The notes beneath the pieces are model-generated. The model saw only the letters and a program-made list of their open reading frames with translations. It searched no databases and had not been told where the DNA came from. A stretch of DNA of 64,000 bases from Myroides oncorhynchi (lineage in GTDB: Bacteria > Bacteroidota > Bacteroidia > Flavobacteriales > Flavobacteriaceae), in NCBI RefSeq assembly GCF_020905415.1, contig NZ_JAJJMP010000001.1:429501-493500 (forward strand). The letters run 5' to 3'. A program made the translations under genes and the position numbers. Below, one piece after another: positions 55,847 through 64,000 of this stretch; positions within the stretch are counted from its first letter, which is position 1; every line of letters begins with the position of its first letter.

Positions 55847-55878
55847 CAAATATAAGCTTTTTAACATTTCTAAAACAA
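55847..55878 (-). promoter_or_regulatory. porV promoter, TTG-N21-TATATTTG
   Basis: On the minus strand TTG (55876-55878), 21 bases and TATATTTG (55847-55854) lie 20 bases before the porV ATG. It indicates that porV starts its own transcript. Confidence 0.7.
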
Positions 55879-56212
55879 TCACTCTTTTATTTTAAATATC
55901 ACTCTTAGACATTTAAATACAGCAAAGCATGCTTTATACGAACTAATCAAATAGATACTAGAAACTCTATCTATTGAATTATAATAATATTTACGTATGG
56001 TAAACTTAATATATTTAATTCTACCAAACTCATAGAAATCATACTACAAATCAAACAAAATCAAACCATTATTACATAATTTAAATATTTCATACTATAA
56101 ATAATCGTTCCAAAATATAAAAAGACATAAAAACATATAATTTACAGCCTAACATTTTTCTTTTTAAACCAAATGAGACTCTTTAATTTTTCTATCAAAA
56201 ATTAAACTCCTT

Positions 56213-56354
56213 AACCCTATAATCACGATAGATTATTAAGCGACAAGTAATAATACTGGATAGATCTGAATTAGTGATAAAAAAATAGTTACAAAGCTAA
56301 TGAAAGACTATGAGGTAGAAGAACTATGAATATTTGGTTAATGACAATTCTAGA
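56213..56354 (+). repeat. R1 dispersed repeat, copy E (diverged)
   Basis: AACCCTATAATCACGATAG, CGACAAGTAATAATAC, GATAGATCTGAATTAGTGAT, AGCTAATGAAAGACTATGA and ATATTTGGTTAATG keep the order of copy C with many substitutions and a shorter middle. Confidence 0.7.
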
Positions 56355-56457
56355 TAATAGGAAACACACATACAAAGGTTCCTCAATTCAACTTACTTTT
56401 TTTAAACAAAACGAAATTACAAATCTATTTATTACTTTTATTTACTAGAAACTATCT

Positions 56458-56485
56458 TACCTTTGAGTAAATCCATTTACATTTG
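56458..56485 (+). promoter_or_regulatory. Two minus-7 boxes upstream of gldJ
   Basis: TACCTTTG (56458-56465) and TACATTTG (56478-56485) both fit TAnnTTTG. They imply a gldJ leader of roughly 190-210 bases. No TTG stands at a good distance from either. Confidence 0.4.
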
Positions 56486-56676
56486 CAAAAGAATAGAATA
56501 TTGCATACAATTATTTTAGACTAAAGCAATACAGTATACTTTTAAACGTTATAAAAGTAATTGCTTATTAAAAAATAAAAAATATTGATACTTTTTCGAT
56601 TAAATGAAAGTATTCACATTGCTAATTAAACGTTAATTATTAAATTGCGTACAATTTTATATCCATTTATAACGAG

Positions 56677-58197
56677 ATGAAGATTAAAGAGCTTTTAAAC
56701 TTTCGACTACTTGCAGGTATATTAATCGCTGCTAGTATTACGAGTTGTGGAAATTCAAACAGTAATGTTTCAACTGCTACAGGTTGGAAAATCAATGATA
56801 GTAAAGGTGGTTTCCAATACAACACCAAATACGAACAACGAACTCCCAAAGGAATGGTTGCCGTAGAAGGAGGTACATTTACAATGGGACGTATTCAAGA
56901 AGATATTCTTGCAGAATGGAATAACAACCCTAAAGAGATGTATGTACAATCTTTTTATATGGATGAAACAGAGACTACTAATATAATGTATAATGAATAT
57001 TTATATTGGTTGCGTACTGTATATCCTCAAAACAACGAACTATATCAAGAAATCTATAAAAGTGCTATTCCTGATACAACAGTTTGGAGAGGTCCTTCTG
57101 GATTCAACGAATCTCTTATCACGAGCTATTTAAGACATCCTGCCTATGCTAACTATCCTGTAGTGGGAGTTACGTGGGTACAAGCTAATGATTATGCTAA
57201 ATGGAGAACTGATCGTGTTAACGAATTAGCTCTAGAAAAAGCTGGCTACTTAAAGAAAGATGCAAAAATTATAGATGCTGAATCTGATGCTCACTTTAGT
57301 ACTGACACATACTTAATATCTCCAGAATCTGTTTATGGAGGTAATTCTGATATTGCTTATAAAGGAAAAGCAAATAAAGCTAAAGAAGGAGATCGCAATC
57401 TATATGCTACACAGAACTCAGGATTATTTACATCTCAATTTAGATTACCTACTGAGGCTGAATGGGAATATGCTGCTATCGGATTGATTGGCAATAGAGA
57501 GTACAATAATTATAAAGGCCGTAAAAAGTATCCTTGGGATAAAAACAGCAAACGCAAAAAAGGAAAACCAATTGTTCAGAATACTAAATACGCGAACTAC
57601 AAACAAGGTCGTGGAGACTATGGTGGTATAGCTGGTTGGTCAACTGATAATGGAGATATTACTAATGCAGTAAAATCATATCCTCCTAATGATTTCGGTT
57701 TATATGATATGTCTGGTAACGTTGCTGAATGGGTGGCAGATGTTTACGATCCTACGATTGATCAAAACGAAACAGATTTCAATTTCTATAAAGGAAATGT
57801 ATACTACAAAAATAAAATAGGAGCTGACGGAAAAATAGAAATAACAACGAACGAAACAGTTAAATTCGACACACTTAGCACTGGAAAGTTAAGAGCTAGA
57901 AACTTACCTGGACAAGTTGCACAAGAAATATTAGATCCTTCAGTATTCGATGATAATATACAGACTGGTTTAGGAGGTAGAATAAAAGGTGAAGCTCCTA
58001 CTCCTTTAAAAAGAGCAACTCTTTATGATGAAAAATCACGTGTAATTAAAGGTGGATCTTGGAAAGATAGGGCTTACTGGTTAGACCCTGCTACTAGAAG
58101 ATTCTTCCCAGAAGATCAAGCTACAGATTATATAGGATTTAGATTAGTAATGACTAAAGTTGGTCCAAAATCTGATAAACGCAAAACAAAGAATTAA
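56677..58197 (+). CDS. gldJ: Gliding motility/type IX secretion lipoprotein GldJ
   Basis: Lipoprotein of 506 residues with signal and lipobox (ITSCGNSN, Cys23). It has a formylglycine-generating-enzyme-like fold: KGMVAVEGGTFTMGRIQEDI, FYMDETETTNIMYNEYL, YPVVGVTWVQANDYAKWRT, FRLPTEAEWEYAAIGL, MSGNVAEWVADVY and SRVIKGGSWKDRAY. GldJ stabilises the type IX motor components in Flavobacterium. It differs from GldK by the position next to porV and murF. F. johnsoniae GldJ is somewhat longer. Confidence 0.92.
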   Translation: MKIKELLNFRLLAGILIAASITSCGNSNSNVSTATGWKINDSKGGFQYNTKYEQRTPKGMVAVEGGTFTMGRIQEDILAEWNNNPKEMYVQSFYMDETETTNIMYNEYLYWLRTVYPQNNELYQEIYKSAIPDTTVWRGPSGFNESLITSYLRHPAYANYPVVGVTWVQANDYAKWRTDRVNELALEKAGYLKKDAKIIDAESDAHFSTDTYLISPESVYGGNSDIAYKGKANKAKEGDRNLYATQNSGLFTSQFRLPTEAEWEYAAIGLIGNREYNNYKGRKKYPWDKNSKRKKGKPIVQNTKYANYKQGRGDYGGIAGWSTDNGDITNAVKSYPPNDFGLYDMSGNVAEWVADVYDPTIDQNETDFNFYKGNVYYKNKIGADGKIEITTNETVKFDTLSTGKLRARNLPGQVAQEILDPSVFDDNIQTGLGGRIKGEAPTPLKRATLYDEKSRVIKGGSWKDRAYWLDPATRRFFPEDQATDYIGFRLVMTKVGPKSDKRKTKN

Positions 58198-58220
58198 CAT
58201 TATTTAAAATATTCTTTTTC

Positions 58221-58250
58221 AAAAGCCCTAATTGCATTAGGGCTTTTTTT
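58221..58250 (+). terminator. gldJ terminator
   Basis: AAAAGCCCTAAT and ATTAGGGCTTTT pair perfectly around a 2-base loop and end in a T run, 24 bases after the stop. The loop region doubles as part of the murF promoter. Confidence 0.9.
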
Positions 58251-58260
58251 TATACTTTTG
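58232..58260 (+). promoter_or_regulatory. murF promoter, TTG-N18-TACTTTTG, adjoining the start codon
   Basis: TTG (58232-58234) sits in the loop of the gldJ terminator and TACTTTTG (58253-58260) ends 4 bases before the murF ATG. A start 4-7 bases downstream of the box would put the first transcribed base at or next to the ATG. Confidence 0.6.
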
Positions 58261-58264
58261 ATCT

Positions 58265-59566
58265 ATGGATATTACAGAACTTTACCAATGTTTTTTACAG
58301 TGTGATGGTGTATCAACGGATACGAGAAGCATACAGCCTAATTCACTTTTTTTTGCATTAAAAGGAGACTCTTTTGATGCTAATCTATTTGCTCAAGAAG
58401 CTTTAAATAATGGAGCTGCTTATGTCGTTATGGACAACAAAAAGTTGGTAACTGATCCAACTAAAATGTTATATGTTGCAGATTCCCTAGGAGCTTTACA
58501 ACAATTAGCAAAACACCATAGACAACAATTAGGCTTACCTATTATAGCCCTGACAGGTAGTAATGGCAAAACCACTTCTAAAGAACTTATCGCTGCTGTA
58601 CTTAGCAAAAAGTATAAGATAGCTGCTACCAAGGGAAATCTAAATAACCATATTGGTGTTCCTTTAACATTATTGTCTATATCTGAAGATACAGACTTGG
58701 GAATTATAGAAATGGGAGCTAATCACAAACAAGAAATAGCAATGTTATGTGAAATTGCAGATCCTGATTTTGGGTACATTACTAACTTTGGAAAAGCGCA
58801 CTTAGATGGCTTCGGAGGTTTTGAAGGTGTTATTAAAGCTAAAAGCGAACTATATGACTACCTAGAAGACAATCATAAAACGGCGTTTGTAAATATAGAT
58901 GATCCTCGACAAGATGCTAAAACAATTACTTTTAATCGCTTTACTTTTGGTAGTGACGATTCAGCAGATATAGTAATTGATAAATTAGAAGCACAACCTA
59001 ATGCCACTGTTTATTACAAAGGTGAGAGTATTAACTCTAATCTTACAGGTATATATAATGCTACTAATATTGCTGCTGCTCTGACTATTGGTGATTTTTT
59101 CAATGTTGAACTACATGATATTAAAAATGCTATTGAGCAATATATCCCTACAAACAATCGATCTCAATGGATTATAAAAGACCAGTCTATGATCCTATTA
59201 GATGCATATAATGCTAATCCAAGTAGCATGGATGCAGTACTTACTAACTTTGATCATTTAAAAGATGATAGAGATAAAGTATTCATCCTAGGAGATATGT
59301 TAGAACTTGGACAGGAGGGATTAAAAGAACATAAAGATATTATTGAACGAATCGACAAAGTAAATAACAAAACAGCTTACTTTATAGGAAAGGAATTTGC
59401 TAAAGCAGCTATAAACACAAATTACAAAAATATCTTTTACTTTGAATCATTTGACCTATTTAAAAAGCACATTCAAGATGTTTCTAATGAAGCCTTCCTA
59501 AATAAATTAATTTTAATTAAAGGATCACGAGGGATAGCGTTAGAAAGAGCACTAGAACTTATATAA
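58265..59566 (+). CDS. murF: UDP-N-acetylmuramoyl-tripeptide-D-alanyl-D-alanine ligase
   Basis: Adds D-Ala-D-Ala to the peptidoglycan precursor; 433 residues. The ATP loop GSNGKTT is at 98-104, followed by NLNNHIGVPLTLL, EMGANHKQEIAMLCEIADPD and the C-terminal domain with LLDAYNANPSSMDAVL and ILGDMLELG. No Shine-Dalgarno-like sequence can fit in the 4 bases between the promoter box and ATG. In Flavobacterium murF also follows gldJ. Confidence 0.96.
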   Translation: MDITELYQCFLQCDGVSTDTRSIQPNSLFFALKGDSFDANLFAQEALNNGAAYVVMDNKKLVTDPTKMLYVADSLGALQQLAKHHRQQLGLPIIALTGSNGKTTSKELIAAVLSKKYKIAATKGNLNNHIGVPLTLLSISEDTDLGIIEMGANHKQEIAMLCEIADPDFGYITNFGKAHLDGFGGFEGVIKAKSELYDYLEDNHKTAFVNIDDPRQDAKTITFNRFTFGSDDSADIVIDKLEAQPNATVYYKGESINSNLTGIYNATNIAAALTIGDFFNVELHDIKNAIEQYIPTNNRSQWIIKDQSMILLDAYNANPSSMDAVLTNFDHLKDDRDKVFILGDMLELGQEGLKEHKDIIERIDKVNNKTAYFIGKEFAKAAINTNYKNIFYFESFDLFKKHIQDVSNEAFLNKLILIKGSRGIALERALELI

Positions 59567-59570
59567 AAAC

Positions 59571-59596
59571 AAAAAAGAGCTAATTAGCTCTTTTTT
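59571..59596. terminator. Bidirectional terminator between murF and the phosphatase-family gene
   Basis: AAAAAAGAGCTAA and TTAGCTCTTTTTT form a perfect 26-base palindrome between convergent genes. Confidence 0.9.
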
Positions 59597-59601
59597 ATTT
59601 T

Positions 59602-60633
59602 CTATTCACTCAATTCTAATCGAGTAATTAAAGGGTAATGATCTGAATTCTTAAATTCCGAATACGTATTAAAAGACTTTACATGTATACGAGGATCTAC
59701 GAATACATAATCAATTCGCATAGGATAATAAGAAAAATCATACGTCTTCCCAAATCCTGTACCACCTTCTACGAAAGCATCATTTAAATCCCCTCTAATA
59801 TTGCGATACACATAAGAATAAGCACTATTATTCATATCACCACAGATAATCTTAGGTATAGAGACATCATTCATGTGGGATTGTATCAACTCCGATTGCA
59901 CTTGCTGTTCTTTAAATGCCTTTGCGATTCTGTTAACGATCATTTTAGACTTAGCTTCATCTATGCTCTCATGTATATCAGGACTAATACTGATAGATTG
60001 AAGGTGTATGCTATAGACACGTATTGTATCTTGTCCTTTTAAAATATCAGCAAAGATCACATTGTTATTTGAACTAGGTAGATTAATCTCTCCCTTATCT
60101 AATATTCTATACTTAGAATATATCGCTTGCCCAGTTTTGATCTTATTACCATGTACAGTAATATACTTATATGGGTACTGACTAAATTTGATATTATTAT
60201 TCTTGGAATACTCTTGAAAACATACTACATCAGGATCATGTAAGTCCACAAACTCTTTTATTTTCTTAGGAATATCTTCATCTGGTATCCAATTAAAAAG
60301 ATTAAATAAGCGAACATTATAACTCATCAGCGTAAACTCATTATCTCCCAATTCCTCATTTCGTCCAGTAAACTTATAGAACTTATTAATAAACGTAATT
60401 CCCAATAATAGTATTAAAACAGACAACCAAATATGCCTTTTAAGTTGCACCAACCAATAGAACAAAAAAGCCAAGTTGATAATTAAAAAGAAAGGTAATA
60501 TCAGTGTAAACACGGATAAAAGAGGAAATAATTTTGGTGCTAAAAAAGGTAAAAAATATCCTACTAAAGACATTATTGCCACTAGAATATTTGTTCCATA
60601 CACTATTTTATTAAACCATGATAGGTTCCTCAT
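59602..60633 (-). CDS. Membrane-anchored endonuclease/exonuclease/phosphatase-family protein
   Basis: Protein of 343 residues. Three hydrophobic helices (about 13-95) precede an EEP domain with FTLMSYNVRLFN, VVCFQEY (metal-binding Glu), ICGDMNNSAYSYVYR and the C-terminal RIDYVFVD and SDHYPLI (catalytic Asp-His). The membrane anchor suggests a phosphodiesterase or nuclease acting at the inner membrane, possibly on the outer face; the substrate is unknown. It is the last gene of the mutL-rhomboid-rhomboid operon, 3 bases after its neighbour. Confidence 0.88.
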   Translation of the reverse strand: MRNLSWFNKIVYGTNILVAIMSLVGYFLPFLAPKLFPLLSVFTLILPFFLIINLAFLFYWLVQLKRHIWLSVLILLLGITFINKFYKFTGRNEELGDNEFTLMSYNVRLFNLFNWIPDEDIPKKIKEFVDLHDPDVVCFQEYSKNNNIKFSQYPYKYITVHGNKIKTGQAIYSKYRILDKGEINLPSSNNNVIFADILKGQDTIRVYSIHLQSISISPDIHESIDEAKSKMIVNRIAKAFKEQQVQSELIQSHMNDVSIPKIICGDMNNSAYSYVYRNIRGDLNDAFVEGGTGFGKTYDFSYYPMRIDYVFVDPRIHVKSFNTYSEFKNSDHYPLITRLELSE

Positions 60634-60636
60634 ATC

Positions 60637-61491
60637 TTATTTATTTCCAGATCTAAATAGAAAATCCTTCTCATCTTTAGTCAAACTTTCATATCCAGAT
60701 TTACTGATTTTATCTAATATTTTATCTATTTGCTGTTGTCTTGTTTTTCCTTCATTACATACCTCATTCTTCGTATGCTCAACTTTCTTATTGACATAAA
60801 CTTTCTTAAATTTAGCCCCTTGACTTCGTTTAAATAGATTACTTATCTTATCAAAGATACTACTTAAATCATACCCTTTCTCTAATAATTTTATATAGAG
60901 ATATCCCATCACTGCTCCTCCTAGATGAGCTAAATGTCCTCCTACATTACTTGTATTTAATTGGATAACATCTAGAACAATGATAAAAACAGCGATATGC
61001 CACATCTTTACATTGCCTATTAGTGCTAATCTTACTTGCATCATAGGTGCGTGAACTGCTATTGCTACTAATGGTGCTATCGTAGCTGCTGAGGCTCCTA
61101 CTAAGACCGCTCCTGTAGTCATAAACTGAGAGCCTATCACAAAGAATATCCCCCCAAATAATGCACCAAATATATATAAGGTCAAGAATTGTTTCTCACT
61201 AAAAAAAGTAGAAAATAACCGATTCACAAAGAACAACATAATCATATTAAACAGCAAGTGTATTACACCAGCGTGTATAAATGAATAAGTAAGTATTGTC
61301 CATGGTTTAAAGGCTAGTACAGACAGATTACTATTTAATACTAACCACGATAATACATGTGAACTAAACGCTGAGAAAAAAGCATTCAATATAAGAACAA
61401 CTAAACCTATCCCTACATTCCAATAAATGATCTTCTGTGCAATACCTCCAGCTCTATACTGGTATTTTAAATCATCTAATATCTTACTCAT
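60637..61491 (-). CDS. Rhomboid-family intramembrane serine protease with C-terminal DUF6576 tail
   Basis: Polytopic protease of 284 residues. The catalytic Ser134 stands in VGASAATIA (GASA instead of the usual GASG) and His189 in GHLAHLGGAVMGYL; the HLLFNM motif is at 78-83. A cytosolic tail of about 80 residues ends with QQQIDKILDKISKSGYESLT, a DUF6576-like helical motif. It shares one base (TAATG) with the upstream rhomboid gene. Confidence 0.9.
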   Translation of the reverse strand: MSKILDDLKYQYRAGGIAQKIIYWNVGIGLVVLILNAFFSAFSSHVLSWLVLNSNLSVLAFKPWTILTYSFIHAGVIHLLFNMIMLFFVNRLFSTFFSEKQFLTLYIFGALFGGIFFVIGSQFMTTGAVLVGASAATIAPLVAIAVHAPMMQVRLALIGNVKMWHIAVFIIVLDVIQLNTSNVGGHLAHLGGAVMGYLYIKLLEKGYDLSSIFDKISNLFKRSQGAKFKKVYVNKKVEHTKNEVCNEGKTRQQQIDKILDKISKSGYESLTKDEKDFLFRSGNK

Positions 61492-62240
61492 TATCTATCC
61501 CAGCGATTACGATCAAACTGCGTCTTCTTAAAGTACAACATCAACAAATATCCCATCAAAGCACCACCTATATGTGCAAAGTGAGCAATACCACCGCCTC
61601 CTCCGAATAAACTAAAACTACCTACTACTCCTCCATATAAATCAAGCAACAATATACCAGGTACGAAATATTTAGCCTTTACTGGCACTGGAATAAACAT
61701 CATCATCAACTCTGCATTAGGGAACATAAAAGCAAAAGCTACTAATAATCCATAGATAGCTCCTGATGCTCCTACTACTGGTGTATTATATGCTGATAAA
61801 AAATTAGTCAATTCTCCTTCTTTCAATATTCCTCCCCATCTTAAATCATACTTCCCTTCTGCTAATAATGCCATTACATCTGACGATGAATATCCATTAT
61901 CCACTAACGTTGACACAGCTGAATGTACACTATAGTAATTAACTCCTGTATGTAATAAAGCCGCTCCAAAACCACATAATAAATAGAATGTAAGAAACTT
62001 CTTACCTCCCCAAATAGATTCTAAGGTAGTTCCAAAAGAAAACAAAGCAAACATATTAAATAATATATGCATCAAACCTCCATGCATAAACATGTGGGTC
62101 AAAGGTTGCCATGCGTAAAATCGTGGATTATCAAAATAATACATAGCAAACAACTCTTGGATAACTGGCATAAATGCACTTGCTCCGAAGAATATTAAGT
62201 TTACTATAATTAAATGTTTTACGGTCTCTGATATTCTCAT
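61491..62240 (-). CDS. Rhomboid-family intramembrane serine protease
   Basis: Polytopic protease of 249 residues. Catalytic Ser159 lies in VVGASGAIYGLL and His223 in AHFAHIGGALMGYLL; HMFMHGGLMHILFNM (49-63) is the conserved loop-helix region. An insert of about 45 residues between helices (105-150) follows the family pattern in Flavobacteriia. Its start codon overlaps the mutL stop by one base, so the three genes are translationally coupled. Confidence 0.94.
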   Translation of the reverse strand: MRISETVKHLIIVNLIFFGASAFMPVIQELFAMYYFDNPRFYAWQPLTHMFMHGGLMHILFNMFALFSFGTTLESIWGGKKFLTFYLLCGFGAALLHTGVNYYSVHSAVSTLVDNGYSSSDVMALLAEGKYDLRWGGILKEGELTNFLSAYNTPVVGASGAIYGLLVAFAFMFPNAELMMMFIPVPVKAKYFVPGILLLDLYGGVVGSFSLFGGGGGIAHFAHIGGALMGYLLMLYFKKTQFDRNRWDR

Positions 62241-64000
62241 TATAATGCGAATTTTTTTTCTATATCTTCTACTCTCATTGTGATAAAAGTAGGCTTCATA
62301 AATGGTGATACACTCGGTTCTTTACAAGCAAAAAGCGAATTAACGATATTCTCTTGCTCTTCTTCATTTAGCACAGTACCTGTCTTGACAGATAAACTAT
62401 GTGCTAATGATTTAGCGATGCGGTCACTCTGACCCATTGCTGTTTTTGGCACACCATCTTGGAAGTCACTGATTAGGTCTTCTAAGACGATAGACGCCTC
62501 ACTCTCTGATATATTTACAGGTAGTCCTGAGATCACCACATAATCCTGTGTCATATGCTCAAATCCAAATCCTGTCTGTTGTAACATCGGATATAACTCT
62601 CTAAGTATCTCTACCTCATAAGGAGAATAATACAATGTCAATGGAAATAACAACTGTTGTGATGAAGCGGTGTGATTCTGGATGCTCTCCATAAACTTCT
62701 CATACAGTATACGTTGATGTGCTCTCCCTTGATCAATGATTACCATTCCTGATTTGATTGGACTCACGATATACTTTCTGTTAATCTGAAAACGCTTCAC
62801 TCCAGTTATCTCCCCTTGTTTGTTTTCAAAGAGATTACCTGTTATGAAATCACTCTCTAATTTTATGCCAGACACATCTAAATCCTCACTTGTCGAACGC
62901 AATCCTTCATACAAATTCTCCCATCCTTCAATGTTACTCTTAGATGACACCACTCCTTTAGAAGATGATTTGCTACTTCCACCAGATGATTTACTCATCT
63001 TAGATTCGATCACATCCGTATTTCTATTCACTTTTGACCCTAAAGTCATTCCATCTGCATAGTCATCACGAGTGATAGCATTTCCTTTGCTCTCTAACAC
63101 ATCTCCATAAGAAGTTTCTTCCTCTACATCAGCTGTGCTTGTAGAAAATCCTTCTATATAATCAGAAGAAGAATTCCCTTTACTTTCTAACGCTTCATCA
63201 AACGAAATATTCTCTAATACATTACCTTTACTTTCTAACGTCTCCTCAATCGAAATATTTTCTGATACATTACCTTTACTTTCTAAAACATCAATAAAAC
63301 GAGTATTCTCTATATCATTTCCATTATTTGTGATCTTATCCCCAAAAGGATTCATCGTCACATAACTCTCTTTATTCTCTAAGTCATCGATAAAGCGGTT
63401 ATTCTCGATATTACTATCGGTATTTCCGATAAACATTGCCGCATTATTATCAAATGGATTGTATTCAAACTTATCAGTCTGCAAGATTAATTCTCTATGA
63501 AACGGGTTAAAATTTCTATCCACTTCTATCGTAGGTGTAGACGCTTCTTTTCCCTCAAAATCATAAGGTGTATCTAAACTAGCATCACGTTGAAAGTCTA
63601 ATACTGGTGCTACATTAAACTGTCCAAGACTATGCTTAATGATCGAGCGTAGAATACTGTATAATGCCTGTTCATCGTCAAACTTTACCTCTGTCTTAGT
63701 CGGATGAATATTGATATCGATACTATCAGGTGGTACGTTAAAGTAAATGAAATAGCTAGGATGAGTCCCTTCTTTTAATAGTCCTTCATACGCCGCCATA
63801 ATAGCGTGATGTAGATAACCACTCTTCACAAAGCGGTCATTCACAAAGAAAAACTGTTCTCCTCTACTCTTCTTTGCAAACTCTGGTTTCCCCACGAATC
63901 CCAATACTTCTACAATCTCTGTATTCTCCTTAATTGGCACCAACTTCTCATTCGTACGCGTCCCATAAACATTGACGATACGCTGACGAGAATTACTAGG
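62240..64000 (-). CDS. mutL: DNA mismatch repair protein MutL (5' part beyond the window)
   Basis: Mismatch-repair ATPase subunit; 586 codons are visible and the frame is open at the right edge (SRQRIVNVYGTRTNEKLVP is the first visible part, inside the N-terminal domain). The transducer domain has RGEQFFFVNDRFVKSGYLHH and DINIHPTKTEVKF. The C-terminal domain (about 355 on) has QINRKYIVSPIKSGMVIIDQ, GRAHQRILYE (the DQ..HER-like endonuclease region reads DQGRAHQR) and ACKEPSV. Between them lies an unusually long repetitive linker. Two rhomboid genes follow with one-base overlaps. Confidence 0.95.
   Translation of the reverse strand, partial: PSNSRQRIVNVYGTRTNEKLVPIKENTEIVEVLGFVGKPEFAKKSRGEQFFFVNDRFVKSGYLHHAIMAAYEGLLKEGTHPSYFIYFNVPPDSIDINIHPTKTEVKFDDEQALYSILRSIIKHSLGQFNVAPVLDFQRDASLDTPYDFEGKEASTPTIEVDRNFNPFHRELILQTDKFEYNPFDNNAAMFIGNTDSNIENNRFIDDLENKESYVTMNPFGDKITNNGNDIENTRFIDVLESKGNVSENISIEETLESKGNVLENISFDEALESKGNSSSDYIEGFSTSTADVEEETSYGDVLESKGNAITRDDYADGMTLGSKVNRNTDVIESKMSKSSGGSSKSSSKGVVSSKSNIEGWENLYEGLRSTSEDLDVSGIKLESDFITGNLFENKQGEITGVKRFQINRKYIVSPIKSGMVIIDQGRAHQRILYEKFMESIQNHTASSQQLLFPLTLYYSPYEVEILRELYPMLQQTGFGFEHMTQDYVVISGLPVNISESEASIVLEDLISDFQDGVPKTAMGQSDRIAKSLAHSLSVKTGTVLNEEEQENIVNSLFACKEPSVSPFMKPTFITMRVEDIEKKFAL
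63044..63412 (-). repeat. Degenerate in-frame repeats in the MutL linker
   Basis: The linker contains the unit LESKGN four times, spaced 16-17 and 31 residues apart, with ENIS(I/F)(E/D)E between two of them, and an earlier pair of NIENNRFIDDLENK and DIENTRFIDVLESK. At DNA level the clearest tandem is a 48-base unit starting with CTTTCTAACG on the plus strand around 63183-63280. Confidence 0.8.

Larger units (their letters stand above)
55827..56676. other. 850-bp gene-less interval where porU is usually found
   Basis: Very AT-rich and with no significant open frame on either strand. It contains the porV promoter, an R1 copy (56213-56354) and two minus-7 boxes for gldJ. I looked for PorU-like coding fragments in translation by eye and recognised none. 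Confidence 0.75.

Overview
The window is a low-GC (by eye roughly one third G+C), densely packed chromosomal segment from the Bacteroidota, family Flavobacteriaceae. The markers are type IX secretion/gliding genes (porV, gldJ), DUF4249- and DUF1573-type proteins, a Bacteroidota-type omega subunit, and TAnnTTTG minus-7 promoter boxes with an upstream TTG. The gene content is compatible with Myroides or a close relative, but the genus is an inference.

Layout. 1-8.8 kb: the 3' part of a Wzc-like tyrosine autokinase, monomeric isocitrate dehydrogenase, a LytS/LytTR-type two-component pair, and a divergent TonB-dependent receptor with its DUF4249 lipoprotein. 8.8-21 kb: leftward housekeeping runs, namely bamD-rpoZ-coaBC-DUF4835-recN, then DUF6495-ligA-DUF6913-dapA-ferritin, then rpsF-rpsR-rplI. 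20.5-28.4 kb: a DMP19-like protein, priA, an orphan Imm22-like/HEAT-like pair that looks accessory, DUF2147, a YihY-family membrane protein, nadC and a DJ-1/PfpI protein. 28.5-35.7 kb: rightward lipoproteins (one unknown, an azurin, a YceI protein), a YpdA-like flavoprotein, a convergent Fur-family regulator with a 17-bp palindromic operator on its own promoter, two tandem aromatic amino acid permeases and an NmrA-type protein. 35.8-44.2 kb: tcdA, a TatD-type hydrolase, valS, a DUF1573 protein, a CpsB-type phosphatase, a DUF4105/Lnb-type protein and pssA. 44.4-53.8 kb: a NTF2-like gene with a complete IS1595-type element inserted in its leader, putP, two MFS transporters, a uracil-DNA glycosylase-like protein, an AraC regulator, GNAT and a CNNM-type membrane protein. 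53.9-64 kb: cdd, porV, gldJ, murF, then a tightly overlapping leftward operon mutL-rhomboid-rhomboid-exonuclease/endonuclease/phosphatase, with mutL running off the right edge.

Most transcription units end in strong hairpins with T runs, and many are bidirectional between convergent genes. Superimposed on this are two dispersed intergenic repeat families. R1 is about 150 bp with imperfect terminal inverted repeats and has five copies between 29.7 and 56.4 kb. R2 is about 90-105 bp with two copies. Neither carries a gene. The most notable observations are these repeat families, the absence of porU from its usual place between porV and gldJ (an 850-bp gene-less gap that carries an R1 copy), the palindromic operator on the Fur-family promoter, the IS separating a gene from its promoter, a probably leaderless murF message whose promoter lies in the gldJ terminator, and in-frame repeats in the MutL linker and the tyrosine-kinase tail. 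No tRNA, rRNA, CRISPR array or prophage was seen. I found no convincing novel multi-gene defence system.
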